Shown here: piece after piece, positions 1 through 8,312 of the stretch
Position numbering within the stretch: position 1 is the first letter of the stretch
Layout: each line of letters opens with the position of its first letter
Origin: Thermosynechococcus vestitus BP-1
Lineage (GTDB): Bacteria; Cyanobacteriota; Cyanobacteriia; Thermosynechococcales; Thermosynechococcaceae
DNA length: 64,000 nt
Direction: 5' to 3'
Assembly: GCF_000011345.1 (NCBI RefSeq)
Contig: NC_004113.1
Coordinates: forward strand, 1,798,001 to 1,862,000
Notes under the pieces: generated by a model
Seen by the model: the letters and a program-made list of their open reading frames with translations, nothing else
The model's database searches: none
What the model was told of the DNA's origin: nothing
Made by a program: the position numbers and the translations under genes

Positions 1-1571
1 CACTGCCGCGCCTGTTCATCCCCTAAAAGGTGCAAGCGTAAAAAGGCCAAGCTCAATCCGCGGAGATAGGCGCGCGATCGCGGGGGTGTGGCACCCACAA
101 GTGCCTTTGGTACAGGCAGCACCGGTTCATTGGGACTGGCCTCACCAATCGTTGAAAAATGGGTTGCATTGTCCATCAACACTAAGTAGCGATCGCGCCC
201 TGTCAGCCATGTGAAGGGATAAATTTGCTCTTCTACAGGGGGGGCGATCGCATCGCTACTGGCTGCAACAAACATCACAGCCGCCTTTAAGTGCCCCAAG
301 GACTCAGGACTAAAAAGAGCACTGGTAATTGGGTTAACAGCAATGACCGCTTGCACCCGGGAATCCTCTAGGGAATAGACCTTTGCGGGTAATGCTTGCG
401 CTTGGCATTGGAGCAGCAGTGACACATTGAAGGAGGTGAGGAGGGTGCTTGTACAGTGTCGCCGTAGTTGCTGAAAATCCAATCGTGCCCCTGCTAGGGC
501 TAGAGCGGTGTAGCCGCCAAAGGATTGACCAATGATTGCCACCCGCTCCAAGTTGAGCCGTCCTGCCCAAGGGTAGAGCTGCTCAGGAAATGCCGCCAAA
601 CGATTGAGGACAAACGTAACATCGAGGGGACGATCCAGAAACTCTTGAGCCGCCATCCTTGAACTGACATAGCCCATGGGAAAAGACATGACCTGACGGG
701 CTGAGCTACCAACATGCTCAAGGGCAATCACCGCAAACCCATGGGAGGCCAGATGCTGGCACAGATAGCGATAGCTATAGCGGCTTGCCCCCAGGCCATG
801 GGAAACAATGACCACTGGAACCCGCTGTCCCGCAGGAACGATGGGTAGATAGAGATCCGCTTCAACGGGGCGGGCATGTCCCGTTAACTGCAACCGCTGA
901 GGCGATTCATCTACCGCTGTCCAAGGCATCTCTAGCCACCGCCAAAGGCCCAGTTGCAGCAGTGGTTGCACACTTGCAGGGATAGCTTCTGTCTGATTTG
1001 CGATCGCCCGTTGACGGACAACATTTAGAATTGTCTCTGTTTTGTAGATTGTGTGCTGGAAATTTTTGAGAATCGCGAGTCCCTCCTTGAGGTCAAAGCG
1101 AATACTGGGGGAGGGGTAGTGGCGCATCACACTCAACACGGTGAGACCATTGGGGTCAGTGGCAGCGAGAATCAGCGCCGCCCGCAGCGCAAGGGCATTT
1201 TCTTGACGGCTTTGGGTTTGGAGAATCCGCCCCGCTTGCACCATAAATTCTTGACCCAGGGGGGAGTACAACAGTTGAGCAACGGCCACGGGGGACAATC
1301 GCAGTCGTTCTTGTAAGGCCAATCGCAATTGCTGCCGGTGCCCAGGGGGGAATAGCCGTAAATAGCTCGCAAGTTTTGGCGAGCTCTGGCCAGTGGTAGC
1401 AAACCATTCTAAATCAGCAATGGGGAGCGATCGCTCGAAGGGGCCATAGCGAAAAATAATTTGCTCTGCTGCCGTTGCCGACAGCCCCCCTGATCGCAGC
1501 CAAAGGAGGCCGAGACCCGCCACGACAGTGAGGGGCGGCCATAGAAACCACTTAAGGGAGAGGTTATTCAC
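1..1571 (-). CDS. Alpha/beta hydrolase with N-terminal DUF1400 domain (3' end outside window)
   Basis: The minus-strand frame is open from a GTG at 1571 to the window edge (about 523 residues). The N-terminus has a short hydrophobic segment (FLWPPLTVVAGLGLLWL), followed by a helical region of the DUF1400 type that precedes cyanobacterial alpha/beta hydrolases. The hydrolase fold starts near residue 240 (VPVVIVSHGLGASRYSY). The nucleophile elbow is GQSFGG, with Ser350, and a later NATHF resembles the catalytic His region. It is probably a membrane-anchored or exported lipase/esterase-like enzyme of unknown substrate. The start is uncertain: GTG at 1571 has no clear Shine-Dalgarno sequence, and a TTG lies nine codons upstream in the same frame. 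Confidence 0.85.
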   Translation of the reverse strand, partial: MNNLSLKWFLWPPLTVVAGLGLLWLRSGGLSATAAEQIIFRYGPFERSLPIADLEWFATTGQSSPKLASYLRLFPPGHRQQLRLALQERLRLSPVAVAQLLYSPLGQEFMVQAGRILQTQSRQENALALRAALILAATDPNGLTVLSVMRHYPSPSIRFDLKEGLAILKNFQHTIYKTETILNVVRQRAIANQTEAIPASVQPLLQLGLWRWLEMPWTAVDESPQRLQLTGHARPVEADLYLPIVPAGQRVPVVIVSHGLGASRYSYRYLCQHLASHGFAVIALEHVGSSARQVMSFPMGYVSSRMAAQEFLDRPLDVTFVLNRLAAFPEQLYPWAGRLNLERVAIIGQSFGGYTALALAGARLDFQQLRRHCTSTLLTSFNVSLLLQCQAQALPAKVYSLEDSRVQAVIAVNPITSALFSPESLGHLKAAVMFVAASSDAIAPPVEEQIYPFTWLTGRDRYLVLMDNATHFSTIGEASPNEPVLPVPKALVGATPPRSRAYLRGLSLAFLRLHLLGDEQARQ

Positions 1572-1723
1572 AGCGAGGAGTCCCGCAATGCCACTCAATC
1601 AAAAAACTTAGATCAATCGTGGGAACAGCGCTCAGGGGAAAAAATTTCTAGGCACTTTCCAGTATAGATACAGCCCTTTGCTAGGATGGCGGCTGCTCAA
1701 ATCATCTCCACATCACCTTGGAA

Positions 1724-1830
1724 CTGCGAGGGTGCGGTCCTCGTCCTAGGGACTGCTCAGGTTGTGAGCCAGTGCAATATCAGTAGGTGATGGACATCAT
1801 CAGCCTCACGTTGGTGCTATCACCCCGCAG
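1724..1830. ncRNA. Candidate structured RNA in the 1572-1941 spacer
   Basis: This 370-nt gene-free spacer can fold compactly. CTGCG-A-GGG (1724-1732) pairs with CCCCGCAG (1823-1830), with one bulged A, to close a domain. Inside it, 1734-1740 pairs with 1750-1756 around a 9-nt loop, GTGAG (1764-1768) can pair with CTCAC (1805-1809), and a small GATG/CATC hairpin sits near 1790. Just outside is a perfect 7-bp hairpin, ACTCCTA/TAGGAGT (1841-1857), without a T-run. A TATAGAT motif at about 1663 could be a plus-strand -10. It matches no RNA family I can name; 6S RNA, tmRNA, SRP RNA and RNase P RNA signatures were not recognised. It could instead be the 5' leader of the next gene. Confidence 0.3.
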
Positions 1831-1941
1831 CCCCCACCAAACTCCTATGGTAGGAGTAGGGCAGGTAGGGAAATGACCCAAGAGGAACGAGCAGACCCCC
1901 TGACACCTGTCGCTACCGCTTTTCAGTAAGGATATTGACCT

Positions 1942-2685
1942 ATGAAACCACCCATTGTTACGTCACTGCGATATTTCGTTCCTTGGAGCTTGGCCGTACT
2001 CATCCTGAATGCCGGTCTGAGTTGGGCGGGATTTACGCCCCCCAGCAACCTATCCCGTCCGGGGAATCGGGAGGGGGCGGCCACACGCGGCGCCTGCAAA
2101 GTGCAAACCGCAGCAAATGAACCTGATTTAACGACACTGGTGCCTGCCAGTAATATTGGCTTGACGGCAATGAGTCGCCCCACGTTCTACTGGTATTTAC
2201 CCGCCAATAATTACCAAGCTCTCGAGTTTGCCCTCTTTCAGAGCCTTGCCGATGGCGGGGAGGTGCAAATTTACAAGCAACAGTTTCCAATGGCCCATCG
2301 TCCCCGCCTAGACAGTATCACCTTGACCGGTGAGGTGCCGCCCCTACAGGAGGGGGTAGACTACCGCTGGACGGTGAGTCTGATCTGTAACCCCAATGAC
2401 CCCGATCCCTCCCAGATTCGCTTTGCGGAAGGCTGGGTACAACGGGTCCCTCTACCCGTGACATTGCAAAAACAACTCCTCAAAGCCAGCCCCCTGCAAC
2501 AGTATGATCTATTGGCCAGCAATGGCCTTTGGTATGATGCCCTCGATGCGTTGGTGAAACTGCGGCAGAAGCGGCCCCATGACACCAAAGTGAAGACTCT
2601 TTGGAAAGAGTTAATGACCACCGAGGGCGTCGGTCTCCATCCGCTGAGCAACCTGGCGATCGCCCAACGTAGCCGAGGCAATTAG
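1942..2685 (+). CDS. DUF928 domain protein, exported
   Basis: 247 residues. It begins with a likely signal peptide (hydrophobic LAVLILNAGLSWA ending near residue 29), so it should be periplasmic or outer-membrane associated. The body has the cyanobacterial DUF928 pattern: a PTFYWYLP block, a first beta-rich half (LEFALFQSL), then the DYRWTVSLICNP and AEGWVQRV blocks, followed by a helical tail with DALVKLRQKRP. Function is unknown; in cyanobacteria such proteins sometimes neighbour CHASE2 or TPR proteins, which are absent here. AAGGAT lies 8 nt upstream of the ATG. Its stop codon interlocks with that of desC (TTAG at 2682-2685). Confidence 0.85.
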   Translation: MKPPIVTSLRYFVPWSLAVLILNAGLSWAGFTPPSNLSRPGNREGAATRGACKVQTAANEPDLTTLVPASNIGLTAMSRPTFYWYLPANNYQALEFALFQSLADGGEVQIYKQQFPMAHRPRLDSITLTGEVPPLQEGVDYRWTVSLICNPNDPDPSQIRFAEGWVQRVPLPVTLQKQLLKASPLQQYDLLASNGLWYDALDALVKLRQKRPHDTKVKTLWKELMTTEGVGLHPLSNLAIAQRSRGN

Positions 2686-3521
2686 GACAACGCTTTGGGC
2701 GGTGGCAACTGTACCTTGGCGGCAAGACCGAGTCCTTGGAGTGTGCGAATCACCCACCAGGTGGGATCCACTTCCCACCAGTACCAGCCCGCCTTGGCAA
2801 CGTGGGGATAGGCATGGTGGTTGTTGTGCCAACCTTCACCATAGGTGAGGAGGGCTGCCCACCAGAGATTGCGTGAGTTATCCTCAGTCTCAAAGCGACG
2901 ATAGCCCCATTTGTGGGTGGCAGAGTTAATCAACCAAGTGCTGTGCCAAAGAAAAACGGCTCGCATAAACATCCCCCACAACAACCAGGACCAACCCCCT
3001 AAGCCATAGAGGAGCAGCGCAAGGGGAAGCTGCAGGAGTAAAAAGTAGCGATCTAGCCAGCGGTAAAAGGGATCTCGTGTGAGGTCAGGGGCAAAGCGGG
3101 CATACTCCTCGGCATTGAAAAACTGGGACTGCGGATAGACGAGCCACAGCATATGACTCCACCAAAAGCCCCGCCGTGCTGAGTAGGGATCTTTAATCTC
3201 ATCCTCGGTGTGGGCATGGTGTAAGCGGTGCCCTGCCACCCAAAAAATCGGGCCTCCCTGCATGGCCAAGGCACCCACAACAGCAATGACGTACTCCAAC
3301 CATTGGGGCACTTGGAAACTGCGGTGACTTAAAAGACGATGGTATCCCAAGCAAATACCGATACTGCCAAAGAGCCAGTGCAGAAAGATGGTGACGGCCA
3401 ATGCCGACCAGGAGAAAAAGAAAAGCGCAACCGCGGCTAAAATATGCACCGCCCCTAAAAAGAGGACAAAGCCCCAATTGAGGCGGGAGGTCTGGGGTTG
3501 CAATTCTAAGGATGATGTCAT
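2682..3521 (-). CDS. desC: Acyl-lipid delta-9 desaturase
   Basis: 279 residues, a membrane di-iron desaturase that introduces the first double bond (delta-9) in acyl chains. All three histidine boxes are present: HRLLSH (His61 to His66), HRLHH (98-102) and HNNHH (232-236). Two hydrophobic pairs of transmembrane segments fall at about 17-57 and 160-200, as usual. It acts on glycerolipids in thylakoid and plasma membranes with ferredoxin as reductant. No delta-12 or omega-3 desaturase is nearby, which fits a thermophile with mainly monounsaturated lipids. It is convergent with the DUF928 gene by a 4-nt stop overlap. Confidence 0.95.
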   Translation of the reverse strand: MTSSLELQPQTSRLNWGFVLFLGAVHILAAVALFFFSWSALAVTIFLHWLFGSIGICLGYHRLLSHRSFQVPQWLEYVIAVVGALAMQGGPIFWVAGHRLHHAHTEDEIKDPYSARRGFWWSHMLWLVYPQSQFFNAEEYARFAPDLTRDPFYRWLDRYFLLLQLPLALLLYGLGGWSWLLWGMFMRAVFLWHSTWLINSATHKWGYRRFETEDNSRNLWWAALLTYGEGWHNNHHAYPHVAKAGWYWWEVDPTWWVIRTLQGLGLAAKVQLPPPKALS

Positions 3522-3610
3522 AGGTACTCCTCAACACCGTTTGTGAGTTTAGATGCGGGTTTAGATCCAGGGATTCTGGATGACCCAGAAAATGGTAGAG
3601 GCAATGGGGG

Positions 3611-4993
3611 CTAAATGGCCTTAGAAAATGTCCTACCAGATTTTTGTTGCAGGTAGGCATCAAAGACGGCGGTAATGTTGCGGATAAGGAGTCGGCCTAC
3701 GGGGGTGACCTCTAGGCGATCGCGCCCCAAATGAAGGAGGCCATCGGCAGCCAATTCCCGCAGCGCAGCTAACTCGGAGGCAAAGTAGGCATCAAAATCA
3801 AGATTAAACTGGCGGGCGATCGCCCCCTTGTCGAGGCTAAATTGGCACATCAGTTCCATGATGATCGTGCGGCGCAACAAATCTTCACAGTGCAGTTGAA
3901 TGCCGCGTTCTGTGGCCAGCTGACCCGCAGCAACATCACTAAAGTAGGTGGCTAAGTGTTTCTGATTTTGGGCATAGGCCGCCTGCAACATGCTGATCGA
4001 GGTGAGGCCAAAGCCAATCAAATCTGCGGTTGGCAGTGTTGTATAGCCCTGAAAGTTGCGCTTGAGCGTCCCCGCTTCCTGGGCGATCGCCAGCTCATCA
4101 GTGGGCTTGGCAAAGTGATCCATGCCAATGTACCGATAGCCTTGGCTAGTTAGCCTTTCAATCACCCGCTGCAAAATCGTCAGTTTGGTTGCACTATCGG
4201 GTAGGGTGGTGGGGTCAATTCGCTTTTGGATGGGTTTCAAATTGGGTAGATAGGCAAAGTTAAAGACAGCAATGCGATCCGGATCAAGGCGCAGCGTTTT
4301 CGCAATCGTAGCTTCAAAGGATTGAACAGTTTGATAGGGCAGACCATAGATGAGGTCAATGTTGACACTCTCAAACTCAGCAGCGCGGATCCACTCCATC
4401 ACTTGAAAGAGCCATGTCTCAGGCTGCACGCGATTCACTGCCAGTTGCACTTGGGGATCAAAGTCCTGCAGGCCAAAGCTGATGCGATTGAAGCCCAAGT
4501 TCCGCAGCCGCAAGAGGTAATCACGGTTGATGTAGCGGGGATTGACTTCAATGGAAATTTCCGCATCATTGGTCAATTCAAAGTGCTGAGTGAGCGTCCG
4601 CCACAGGGATTCCACTTGGTCAATCGTGAGGTAGTTGGGAGTACCGCCGCCCCAATGCATTTGAATCACGGGACGAGTGCGATCCAGCCGTGCCGCCACT
4701 TGAGCAATTTCCGCCGCCAAGGCATCCAAGTAGGTTTTGGCAATCGTTTGGCTTTGGGTGATGATGACGTTGCAACCGCAAAAATAGCAGGCGGTCTGGC
4801 AAAAGGGAATATGCACGTACAGAGATAGGGGTAGGTGCGCTTCGTTACTCCGCAGTAGCTGCCGCTGGAAACAATGGCGATCAAAATCAGTAGTAAATTC
4901 GGCAGCCGTGGGATAACTGGTATAGCGGGGCAAGGGGCGATCGTATTTTTGCAGCAGTGCCCCATCGAATTGGATTGGCTGAACCACACTCAT
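3611..4993 (-). CDS. hemN: Oxygen-independent coproporphyrinogen III dehydrogenase
   Basis: About 460 residues. It is a radical-SAM enzyme that decarboxylates two propionates of coproporphyrinogen III to give protoporphyrinogen IX without O2. The FCQTACYFCGC stretch holds the CxxxCxxC iron-sulfur cluster motif, preceded by the family sequence LYVHIPFC, and the GGGTPNYL SAM-binding segment follows. The C-terminal HemN region (MELMCQF, FDAYF) is complete. I place the start at ATG 4993; a TTG four codons upstream is also possible. The gene lies 38 nt downstream of heme oxygenase on the same strand, so the two are probably co-transcribed. In Synechocystis a hemN paralogue sits with ho2 and a cyclase in a low-oxygen cluster, and the content here is the same. 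Confidence 0.95.
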   Translation of the reverse strand: MSVVQPIQFDGALLQKYDRPLPRYTSYPTAAEFTTDFDRHCFQRQLLRSNEAHLPLSLYVHIPFCQTACYFCGCNVIITQSQTIAKTYLDALAAEIAQVAARLDRTRPVIQMHWGGGTPNYLTIDQVESLWRTLTQHFELTNDAEISIEVNPRYINRDYLLRLRNLGFNRISFGLQDFDPQVQLAVNRVQPETWLFQVMEWIRAAEFESVNIDLIYGLPYQTVQSFEATIAKTLRLDPDRIAVFNFAYLPNLKPIQKRIDPTTLPDSATKLTILQRVIERLTSQGYRYIGMDHFAKPTDELAIAQEAGTLKRNFQGYTTLPTADLIGFGLTSISMLQAAYAQNQKHLATYFSDVAAGQLATERGIQLHCEDLLRRTIIMELMCQFSLDKGAIARQFNLDFDAYFASELAALRELAADGLLHLGRDRLEVTPVGRLLIRNITAVFDAYLQQKSGRTFSKAI

Positions 4994-5031
4994 GGATGTT
5001 TGCAAGCTCCTAACAAGATGAACCGTGGGTC

Positions 5032-5763
5032 TTAGATGGCAATGGCTTCAGGACGGGGGTGCTGCCGCCGACTGGGCTGGTTCTCGATAACCATGGACTG
5101 CCACACCTGATCGCCAATGGTGGTTTTTAACTCCGATTCAAGGGCGTGCATGAGGTTGCAGTTGAGGGCAAAGGCAAAGTTGGCTTCCTGAACAATGCGG
5201 GCGATCGCCTCCTCGTCGAGGCCAAGACTATCCAAAGTTGCCCGATACCGCTGCTTAAAGGCTTTCTTATCTTCCGGGGTCGGCAGTGCTGGAAACTCGT
5301 AAAAGGCGGTGCCCTTGCCTTCAGGGAGCATCAACTGTGAATGCACAATTTTACTCAGGGCTTGCCCCCCAGAGAGATCCCCCATATAGCGGGTGTAGGA
5401 ATGGGCAATAAGCAACAGAGGTTCACTTTGAGCGACATCATGCAGGCGACTGAGGTAAACACGGGTGGCGGTAAGGGGAGTCACCTGATCCCGCCAATCC
5501 TCGCCGTAGTAGAAGGCCAAGTCCTGAGCCAGTTGGCCACTGCGGTTCAGTTCGGGGAAGTAAATAGCACGCACCGCATCGCTGTTGGCACTGGCTAAGG
5601 CCGCCTCGAGATCGGTGTAAACAAAGTAGAGGTTAGCCAAGAACTGGCGGAAGAGACGAGAGGTGATCAACCCGCGTACAAAGCATTTCATGAAGGCGGT
5701 GTGCTCAGCCAAGGTGTGAGCCTCAGCCGTTCCTTCCCGCAGCGCAAGGGAGAGCACTGTCAT
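5032..5763 (-). CDS. ho: Heme oxygenase (biliverdin-producing)
   Basis: 243 residues. It cleaves heme to biliverdin IX-alpha with CO and Fe(II) release, the first step of phycobilin synthesis, using ferredoxin. The proximal heme ligand is His16 in EAHTLAE, and the distal-helix glycine motif GDLSGGQALSKI is intact. Length fits the plant/cyanobacterial class. AGGAG stands 8 nt before the ATG. It is the first gene of a likely ho-hemN unit divergent from acsF. Whether it is the main (ho1) or the micro-oxic (ho2) enzyme cannot be settled from sequence here; the neighbours favour the ho2-type arrangement. Confidence 0.93.
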   Translation of the reverse strand: MTVLSLALREGTAEAHTLAEHTAFMKCFVRGLITSRLFRQFLANLYFVYTDLEAALASANSDAVRAIYFPELNRSGQLAQDLAFYYGEDWRDQVTPLTATRVYLSRLHDVAQSEPLLLIAHSYTRYMGDLSGGQALSKIVHSQLMLPEGKGTAFYEFPALPTPEDKKAFKQRYRATLDSLGLDEEAIARIVQEANFAFALNCNLMHALESELKTTIGDQVWQSMVIENQPSRRQHPRPEAIAI

Positions 5764-5871
5764 ACCTGTAACTCCTGAAATTGGTTTTAACAGTCTTTTT
5801 TGAAGAAACTTATCCTGCCAACGGGGAATGGCCGTGGGCTGAACAGGGGCAGAATGGCAGGCTATTGGTGA

Positions 5872-5900
5872 GTATTACTTTTTGATCATATAGCTGTCAA
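5872..5900 (-). promoter_or_regulatory. Sigma70-type promoter for ho-hemN
   Basis: On the minus strand a perfect -35 TTGACA (plus 5895-5900) is followed by 17 nt and TAATAC (plus 5872-5877). Transcription would start near 5865, giving a leader of about 100 nt before the heme oxygenase ATG. Confidence 0.6.
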
Positions 5901-5945
5901 GTGAAACTTCAAAAAACATAACAAAACTGCCTACTTTTCCAAAAT

Positions 5946-5987
5946 TGTCAAGGGGACTATTGACCGTCCTCAGGGATATAGTATAGT
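5946..5987 (+). promoter_or_regulatory. Promoter for acsF with an overlapping inverted repeat
   Basis: TTGACC (5960-5965), 16 nt, TATAGT (5982-5987) make a strong promoter about 50 nt ahead of the cyclase ATG. The -35 forms the right arm of GTCAA-N8-TTGAC (5947-5951 and 5960-5964), a plausible operator. TGTCAAG followed by a G/A-rich ACT block also occurs at 5895, over the divergent -35, so one regulator could see both promoters. A ChlR-type activator would be the first guess, by analogy only. Confidence 0.55.
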
Positions 5988-6035
5988 AAAACGGCATAAC
6001 TTGCATAGGTTTAGTTCTATAGGAGTGAAAGGCTT

Positions 6036-7100
6036 ATGGTGGCGATCGCCCCCAATCCCCATTCAGGCCAGAGCGTGAAAACCATTCGCGAAAACCTTTT
6101 AACCCCTCGTTTTTATACAACAGATTTTGAACAGGCAGCAAAACTTGACCTCAGTCGTCAGCAAGAACAACTGGAAGCGATGTTGGCGGAAATGCGGGCA
6201 GACTACAACCGCCATCACTTTGTCCGCGATGACTCCTTCAAAGGCACTTGGGACCTCTTGGATGCACAGACCCGTAAAGCCTTTATTGACTACCTTGAGC
6301 GGTCCTGTGTCTCTGAGTTTTCAGGGTTTCTGCTCTTTAAGGAACTCTCGCGCAAGCTCAAGGATCGCAACCCCCTTTTGGCGGAAATCTTCCACCTGAT
6401 GGCGCGGGATGAAGCGCGGCATGCAGGGTTTCTCAACAAAGCGATGATGGATTTTGGCCATGCCATGGACTTAGGGTACCTCTCCAAGACACGCACCTAC
6501 ACTTTTTTCCCGCTGCCCTGGGTACTCTACACCGTTTATCTATCAGAGAAAATTGGCTACTGGCGCTACATCATCATCTACCGTCATCTTGAAAAGCACC
6601 CCGAACATTCCTTCTACCCCCTCTTTAACTATTTTGAACGTTGGTGCCAAGACGAAAACCGCCACGGCGACATTTTCAAGGCCTTGATCCACTCCCAACC
6701 CCAATTGATTCAAGGCTGGGGCGCCAAACTGTGGATGCGCTTCTTCCTGCTGACGGTGTTTGCCACCCATACGCTGACGGTGCATGAGCGTGCCAAATTC
6801 TATGAAGCCCTTGGGCTTGATGCCACAGCCTTCGATCGCGAGGTGATTGCCAAAACCAATGAAACAGCGGCGCGGACCTTCTCTGTGGTACTGAATGTCG
6901 ATCACCCTGAGTTTTATTCGCGTCTGCAACGCTGTGTTGAAATCAGCAACAAACTACAGGCAATTGAAGCCACTCATCAACCAAAGTGGCTGAAGGCATT
7001 GCGGAAACTTCCCCACCAGTTGGCGATCGCAGGTCATCTCCTGCGCATTTACCTGTTGCCCCCCGTCAATGCCCAACAGGAATGGGGCACCGTCCACTAA
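6036..7100 (+). CDS. acsF: Mg-protoporphyrin IX monomethyl ester (oxidative) cyclase
   Basis: 354 residues, the aerobic cyclase (AcsF/ChlA/Ycf59) that forms ring E of chlorophyll. The di-iron motifs are visible: one early carboxylate helix (FKELSRKLKDRNPLLAEIFHLMARDEARHAGF, described here by its DEARH core) and a second DENRHGDIF motif. The C-terminal part of the family is complete. AGGAGTG precedes the ATG. Cyanobacteria often have two cyclases, one induced under low O2; the divergent ho-hemN pair suggests this could be the low-O2 type, but sequence alone does not tell. The stop interlocks with the next gene (CTAA, 7097-7100). Confidence 0.93.
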   Translation: MVAIAPNPHSGQSVKTIRENLLTPRFYTTDFEQAAKLDLSRQQEQLEAMLAEMRADYNRHHFVRDDSFKGTWDLLDAQTRKAFIDYLERSCVSEFSGFLLFKELSRKLKDRNPLLAEIFHLMARDEARHAGFLNKAMMDFGHAMDLGYLSKTRTYTFFPLPWVLYTVYLSEKIGYWRYIIIYRHLEKHPEHSFYPLFNYFERWCQDENRHGDIFKALIHSQPQLIQGWGAKLWMRFFLLTVFATHTLTVHERAKFYEALGLDATAFDREVIAKTNETAARTFSVVLNVDHPEFYSRLQRCVEISNKLQAIEATHQPKWLKALRKLPHQLAIAGHLLRIYLLPPVNAQQEWGTVH

Positions 7101-7408
7101 GACTCAAGCTCCTCTTGGCGAAAACGGTTGAGCAGTTCTACCAATAATTCTTGGTTGGCCTTGGGAATCAAGCGCTCCAGGGAAAGGAATTGCTGATCCC
7201 CGCCAAGGGGAACTGAGACCTCCTGCAAGACGCTAGTGACCTGTGCCAAACTCATCTCCCCCTGTTCTAAAAGGGGCAAAAAGGCTTCCGCAAGAGGGGT
7301 TGCCAGCTTTGCATCACCAAGGTATAGATGCCATTTAGCAACATCCATATAAATATCACGGCCAATTTCAGCCGCAAGGCGTTCAATTAAAGGAGTACGA
7401 CTCAACAC
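7097..7408 (-). CDS. DUF3181 family protein
   Basis: 103 residues, soluble, mainly helical. The AAEIGRDIYMDVAKWHLYLGD stretch (residues 13-33) is the recognisable signature of the cyanobacterial DUF3181 family. No enzyme motif is seen. It starts at GTG 7408 behind a good AGGAAGG. It follows psaD on the same strand but is separated from it by a hairpin terminator, so it likely has its own promoter or lives on read-through. Function unknown. Confidence 0.75.
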   Translation of the reverse strand: MLSRTPLIERLAAEIGRDIYMDVAKWHLYLGDAKLATPLAEAFLPLLEQGEMSLAQVTSVLQEVSVPLGGDQQFLSLERLIPKANQELLVELLNRFRQEELES

Positions 7409-7450
7409 CTGTCACCTTCCTTCAGGACTCCCGTTGACCCTAGGTTAGCT

Positions 7451-7485
7451 CAAAAGAATACCCCCTATGGCTCAACCATGGGGGG
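7451..7485 (-). terminator. Probable terminator of psaD
   Basis: CCCCCTATGG (7461-7470) and CCATGGGGGG (7476-7485) form a 10-bp stem with one T-G wobble and a 5-nt loop, 28 nt beyond the psaD stop. On the minus strand it is followed by a short T-rich stretch (ATTCTTTTG). Confidence 0.6.
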
Positions 7486-7512
7486 CGATGATAAAGAACG
7501 TTCAGCAGCGAC

Positions 7513-7932
7513 CTATGGATCGTAGGGCTTTTTGCCAGTGAACTTCAGTTGCGAGGGGTTGGGATTCTGGCCAATGGAGCGAGGCACAGAGTTGACCGCC
7601 TCCCGCCCTTTGTTGACTTTCTCAGGGAAAACGCCATCCTTGGGATGGATCAATACCGTTTCGCCATCGGGAAAAATCCGATAGATTTTGTAGTCGTTAA
7701 TTTTGCGGGGACGCAGTTGCTGAGCAGCTAGGGCAAGGCACTGCTCCTTACGGGCAAAGTAAACGAGATTTTCACCTTCACGCATAACAGCAGCCCCAGC
7801 CGTCGGCATCTCAAAAACTTGCTCTTTGGGGCTTGTCCAAGTGATGGCGTATTTCTCTTCGGTATCCGCTGCGCTGAGGAGGCCGCCGGTGCTGCCACCA
7901 TAGAGCGGGGGTTGCCCAGTGAGTGTTGTCAT
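7513..7932 (-). CDS. psaD: Photosystem I subunit II (ferredoxin-docking)
   Basis: 139 residues from ATG 7932 ([17 protein letters not shown]). A longer reading from 7947 adds MRIER, but GAGG sits 9 nt before the 7932 ATG and mature cyanobacterial PsaD begins TTLTGQ. It is the stromal subunit that covers PsaC and docks ferredoxin; the basic stretch [18 protein letters not shown] and the C-terminal FTGKKPYDP are typical. The protein matches, as far as I recall, PsaD of T. elongatus. It is monocistronic by appearance, with a terminator behind it and a long structured region ahead. Confidence 0.97.
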
Positions 7933-7996
7933 GCGTTCGATCCTCAATCTCTGACGTTGTTATCCTTAAGATTGGCTAGATACAACCCTTTTCTTG

Positions 7997-8037
7997 CCTA
8001 TGGGATACATCCAGGGGATGCACTGCTCTCCCATGGG
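7997..8037 (-). other. Stem-loop upstream of psaD
   Basis: CCTATGGGA (7997-8005) pairs with TCCCATGGG (8029-8037), 9 bp with one wobble. The loop holds a second hairpin, CATCC-AGG-GGATG (8008-8020). It lies 65 nt before the psaD ATG and would be in the leader if transcription starts near 8093. Role unknown; mRNA stability or translational control are options. Confidence 0.4.
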
Positions 8038-8099
8038 GGCCTTCGCAGTTTTGAGCGTTTGCCACCGTTGTGAAAAGGGCTCTAACCAGATTCAACGGC

Positions 8100-8149
8100 A
8101 TCGTAGCATTGAAATCCCTGGATTGATGCGACTTGTGAGAAACTGTAAC
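8100..8149 (-). promoter_or_regulatory. Candidate psaD promoter with HLR1-like site
   Basis: On the minus strand GTTACA-N4-CTCACA (plus 8134-8149) resembles the RpaB-bound HLR1 element (two TTACA half sites four bases apart, the second imperfect). A TACGAT -10 lies at plus 8100-8105 with no good -35, as expected for an activated photosystem I promoter. The rest of the 380-nt spacer 7933-8312 holds the psaD leader stem-loop and the start region of the next plus-strand gene, where TTGACA occurs near 8260 without a clear -10. Confidence 0.35.
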
Positions 8150-8312
8150 AGTTCGTTCATGATGACCCATTGTGATTGGGCTATTTGATCGAGATTCTGA
8201 CTGATTACCAATGATCACCCTTGAAAAACCTATGGCTAAAGGGGAAATTTGTTAAGATTATTGACAAAGTACAACAAAAATATGTCCACTCCTCGCAAGG
8301 GATCGTTGAACA

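Noticed and set aside
4322-4828. 168-residue open frame opposite hemN
   Set aside because: Antisense shadow of hemN; no family resemblance.
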